Source: Niveispirillum sp. (lineage in GTDB: Bacteria; Pseudomonadota; Alphaproteobacteria; Azospirillales; Azospirillaceae). Taken from it: a stretch of 5,926 nucleotides of DNA. Shown in pieces: positions 4,977-5,926 of this stretch. The stretch is from the NCBI GenBank assembly GCA_016463045.1, contig JAEMSB010000313.1, forward strand, positions 1 through 5,926, in the 5' to 3' direction. Position numbers and translations under genes: made by a program. Numbering within the stretch: the stretch's first letter is position 1; the number at the start of each line of letters is the position of its first letter. Below the pieces are notes generated by a model. It did no database searches and was not told the DNA's origin. It saw only the letters and a list, made by a program, of their open reading frames with translations.

Positions 4977-5474
4977 TCAGGGTGCGTCGCCCGCCCGCTT
5001 CCAGGTCCAGCGGAAACGGCGTACGCCGCCATTGCCATCGGGCCCTTCCAGCGCCGCCACGACATTGCCGCCATAGCGGTTGAAGACGATGCGCTGTGGA
5101 TAGGCGATGCTGGTATTGGCGAAGACCGCCATATTGTCCCCGGATTCGATCAGCTTGTAGGCAATGATCTCATTGCTGCCCAGCGGCTGACCGTAATAGG
5201 TCACGGTTCCGTCAGGTTCCGCGACAATGCGCATGAACTCCGTATCGGCCCCGCGTGAGGGCGACATGGACCGGCGCATGCCCAGCATCACACCGTCGCC
5301 GGGCTGCATGAAATGCTGCTCGGTGCGGGTCGGTCCTTCGCGGCCCACCCATTGGCCCGACAGCCAGGTGAGTGATTTCAGGGGATCGTTGCTGGCCTGT
5401 GCCGACGGGGGTAGCGCCACGAGCAAGCCCAGCAGCAGCAGGGCGGACACGCGGACCGCAGAGAGGGTGAACAT
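4977..5474 (-). CDS. Exported DUF6265-type protein with degenerate HDFPQ block
   Basis: A 165-residue exported protein resembling the DUF6265 family, whose function is unknown. Residues 1-27 are a classical signal peptide (MFTLSAVRV, a Leu-rich core, cleavage after AQA). The mature protein opens with LKSLTWLSGQWVGREG (32-47), then EQHFMQPGDGVMLGMRRSM (52-70), EFMRI, a YYGQPLG segment and AVFANTSIAYPQRIVF (116-131), finishing with RRFRWTWKRAGDAP. In relatives, including the neighbouring copy, SIAYPQ (122-127) reads AHDFPQ, so the conserved His and Asp are replaced by Ile123 and Ala124. ATG 5474 is chosen because GGAGG lies seven bases upstream; an in-frame GTG at 5480 would put that site only one base away. 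It is 110 bases downstream of its paralogue on the same strand and may be co-transcribed with it. Confidence 0.82.
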   Translation of the reverse strand: MFTLSAVRVSALLLLGLLVALPPSAQASNDPLKSLTWLSGQWVGREGPTRTEQHFMQPGDGVMLGMRRSMSPSRGADTEFMRIVAEPDGTVTYYGQPLGSNEIIAYKLIESGDNMAVFANTSIAYPQRIVFNRYGGNVVAALEGPDGNGGVRRFRWTWKRAGDAP

Positions 5475-5584
5475 GGGCACTCCTCCATACTGTTTTGTTT
5501 TGAATATGTTACGCCTTTCTTCCGGCGCCGTCCCCAGGCGGCAGCGATTTTGACGATTTTGCAGCAGTCCGGTTGGGGTAGATT
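5475..5584. other. Spacer between the two DUF6265 genes, with a 9-base tandem repeat
   Basis: The gap contains CGATTTTG twice in tandem (5545-5552 and 5554-5561, period 9). Read on the minus strand, it also contains an A-rich leader and the GGAGG site that serves the downstream gene. TAACAT/CATATT-like -10 candidates occur on the minus strand around 5502-5511, but none has a matching -35 box at the right distance. Only a short GCCG/CGGC dyad is present, so no convincing terminator separates the two genes. Confidence 0.3.
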
Positions 5585-5926
5585 TCAGGGTGCTGCACCC
5601 GCCAGCCGCCAGGACCAGCCGAAGCGCTTCACCTGCCCATCCTTGCCCGGCCCCTCAATGGTCGCCGACAGGGTGTCGCCCTCGCGGCGATAGGTGATCT
5701 TCTGCGGGAAGTCGTGGGCCGGGTTCGTGAAAACCGCAAGGCCGGGGGCAGACTCGACCAGGGTAAAGCTGGCCGGGGCCTGCCCCTGCGGATGGGCGTG
5801 ATAGGCCAGTTTGCCGTCGGCGCCGGGACCGATGCGGATGAATTCAACCGATGGTGGCTTGCCGGGCCTGACCGTCCGGCTCATGCCCACGATGATGCCG
5901 GCGGCGGGGCGCATATAATGCTCCTC
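5585..5926 (-). CDS. DUF6265-type protein, C-terminal 113 residues (5' end outside window)
   Basis: The minus-strand frame is open to the window edge and ends in TGA at 5585-5587. The visible 113 residues begin EEHYMRPAAGIIVGMSR, matching EQHFMQPGDGVMLGMRR in the downstream gene, so the Met encoded at 5914 is internal and not the start. The fragment keeps the family's central motifs: VEFIRI, the YHAHPQG segment, LAVFTNPAHDFPQKITYRR with the intact HDFPQ block (fragment residues 71-75), IEGPG and the final KRFGWSWRLAGAAP. The two proteins align over this whole length with a single one-residue gap, indicating tandem duplication. By analogy about 50 residues, including a probable signal peptide, lie beyond 5926. 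Function unknown. Confidence 0.82.
   Translation of the reverse strand, partial: EEHYMRPAAGIIVGMSRTVRPGKPPSVEFIRIGPGADGKLAYHAHPQGQAPASFTLVESAPGLAVFTNPAHDFPQKITYRREGDTLSATIEGPGKDGQVKRFGWSWRLAGAAP

Noticed and set aside
5912..5914. ATG at 5914 as the start of the rightmost gene
   Set aside because: The in-frame codons before it encode EEHY, which aligns with EQHF in the middle of the neighbouring paralogue, so the gene continues past the window edge.
1..5926. tRNA, rRNA, CRISPR, insertion sequence, phage or toxin-antitoxin elements
   Set aside because: Reading both strands by eye showed no cloverleaf, regularly spaced repeat array, transposase/integrase motifs, terminal inverted repeats with target duplication, or small paired toxin-antitoxin genes.

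Overview
This is an ordinary-looking, GC-rich bacterial chromosome segment. The protein families point to an alphaproteobacterium, and the style of the proteins suggests the Rhodospirillales/Azospirillum side of the class; that placement is inference from memory of protein families, not from a search. I see no tRNA, rRNA, CRISPR array, transposase, integrase or phage gene.

Layout, left to right. (1) The last 40 codons of an unrecognised plus-strand gene end at 123 and run into a large, nearly symmetrical hairpin (134-199) that can terminate both this gene and the convergent peroxiredoxin. (2) A Prx5/type II peroxiredoxin lies on the minus strand (207-689) with a recognisable promoter. It is divergent from a YqgE/AlgH family gene on the plus strand (829-1428). 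(3) A 279-base gap (1429-1707) packed with stem-loops and palindromes separates yqgE from (4) a Pal-type OmpA-domain lipoprotein (1708-2232), which here lacks the usual tolB neighbour. (5) A short AT-rich island (about 2296-2345) with a TATACT element and a 22-base-spaced direct repeat leads into (6) an unrecognised 160-residue secreted protein with a C-terminal membrane helix (2375-2857). (7) EpmA (GenX/PoxA), the lysyl-tRNA-synthetase paralogue that modifies elongation factor P, is on the minus strand (2864-3919). Its stop codon is only six bases from the stop of the preceding gene. (8) Divergent from it, across 66 bases containing an inverted repeat, is a FemAB/GNAT-type aminoacyltransferase-like protein (3986-4954). 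(9) At the right end are two tandem minus-strand DUF6265-type genes: a complete secreted one (4977-5474) and, upstream of it, one truncated by the window edge (5585-5926).

The genes do not form one operon. Directions alternate (+, -, +, +, +, -, +, -, -), most are single transcription units, and convergent pairs are tightly packed (6, 22 and 83 bases between stops). A loose envelope/stress theme runs through the window: peroxide detoxification, Pal linking outer membrane to peptidoglycan, a possible peptidoglycan- or peptide-modifying FemAB protein, and three exported proteins of unknown role. No new multi-gene system is evident. The best leads are the unrecognised secreted protein with its AT-rich promoter, the DUF6265 pair in which one copy has lost the His-Asp of the conserved HDFPQ block, and the hairpin-dense gap in front of the isolated pal gene.
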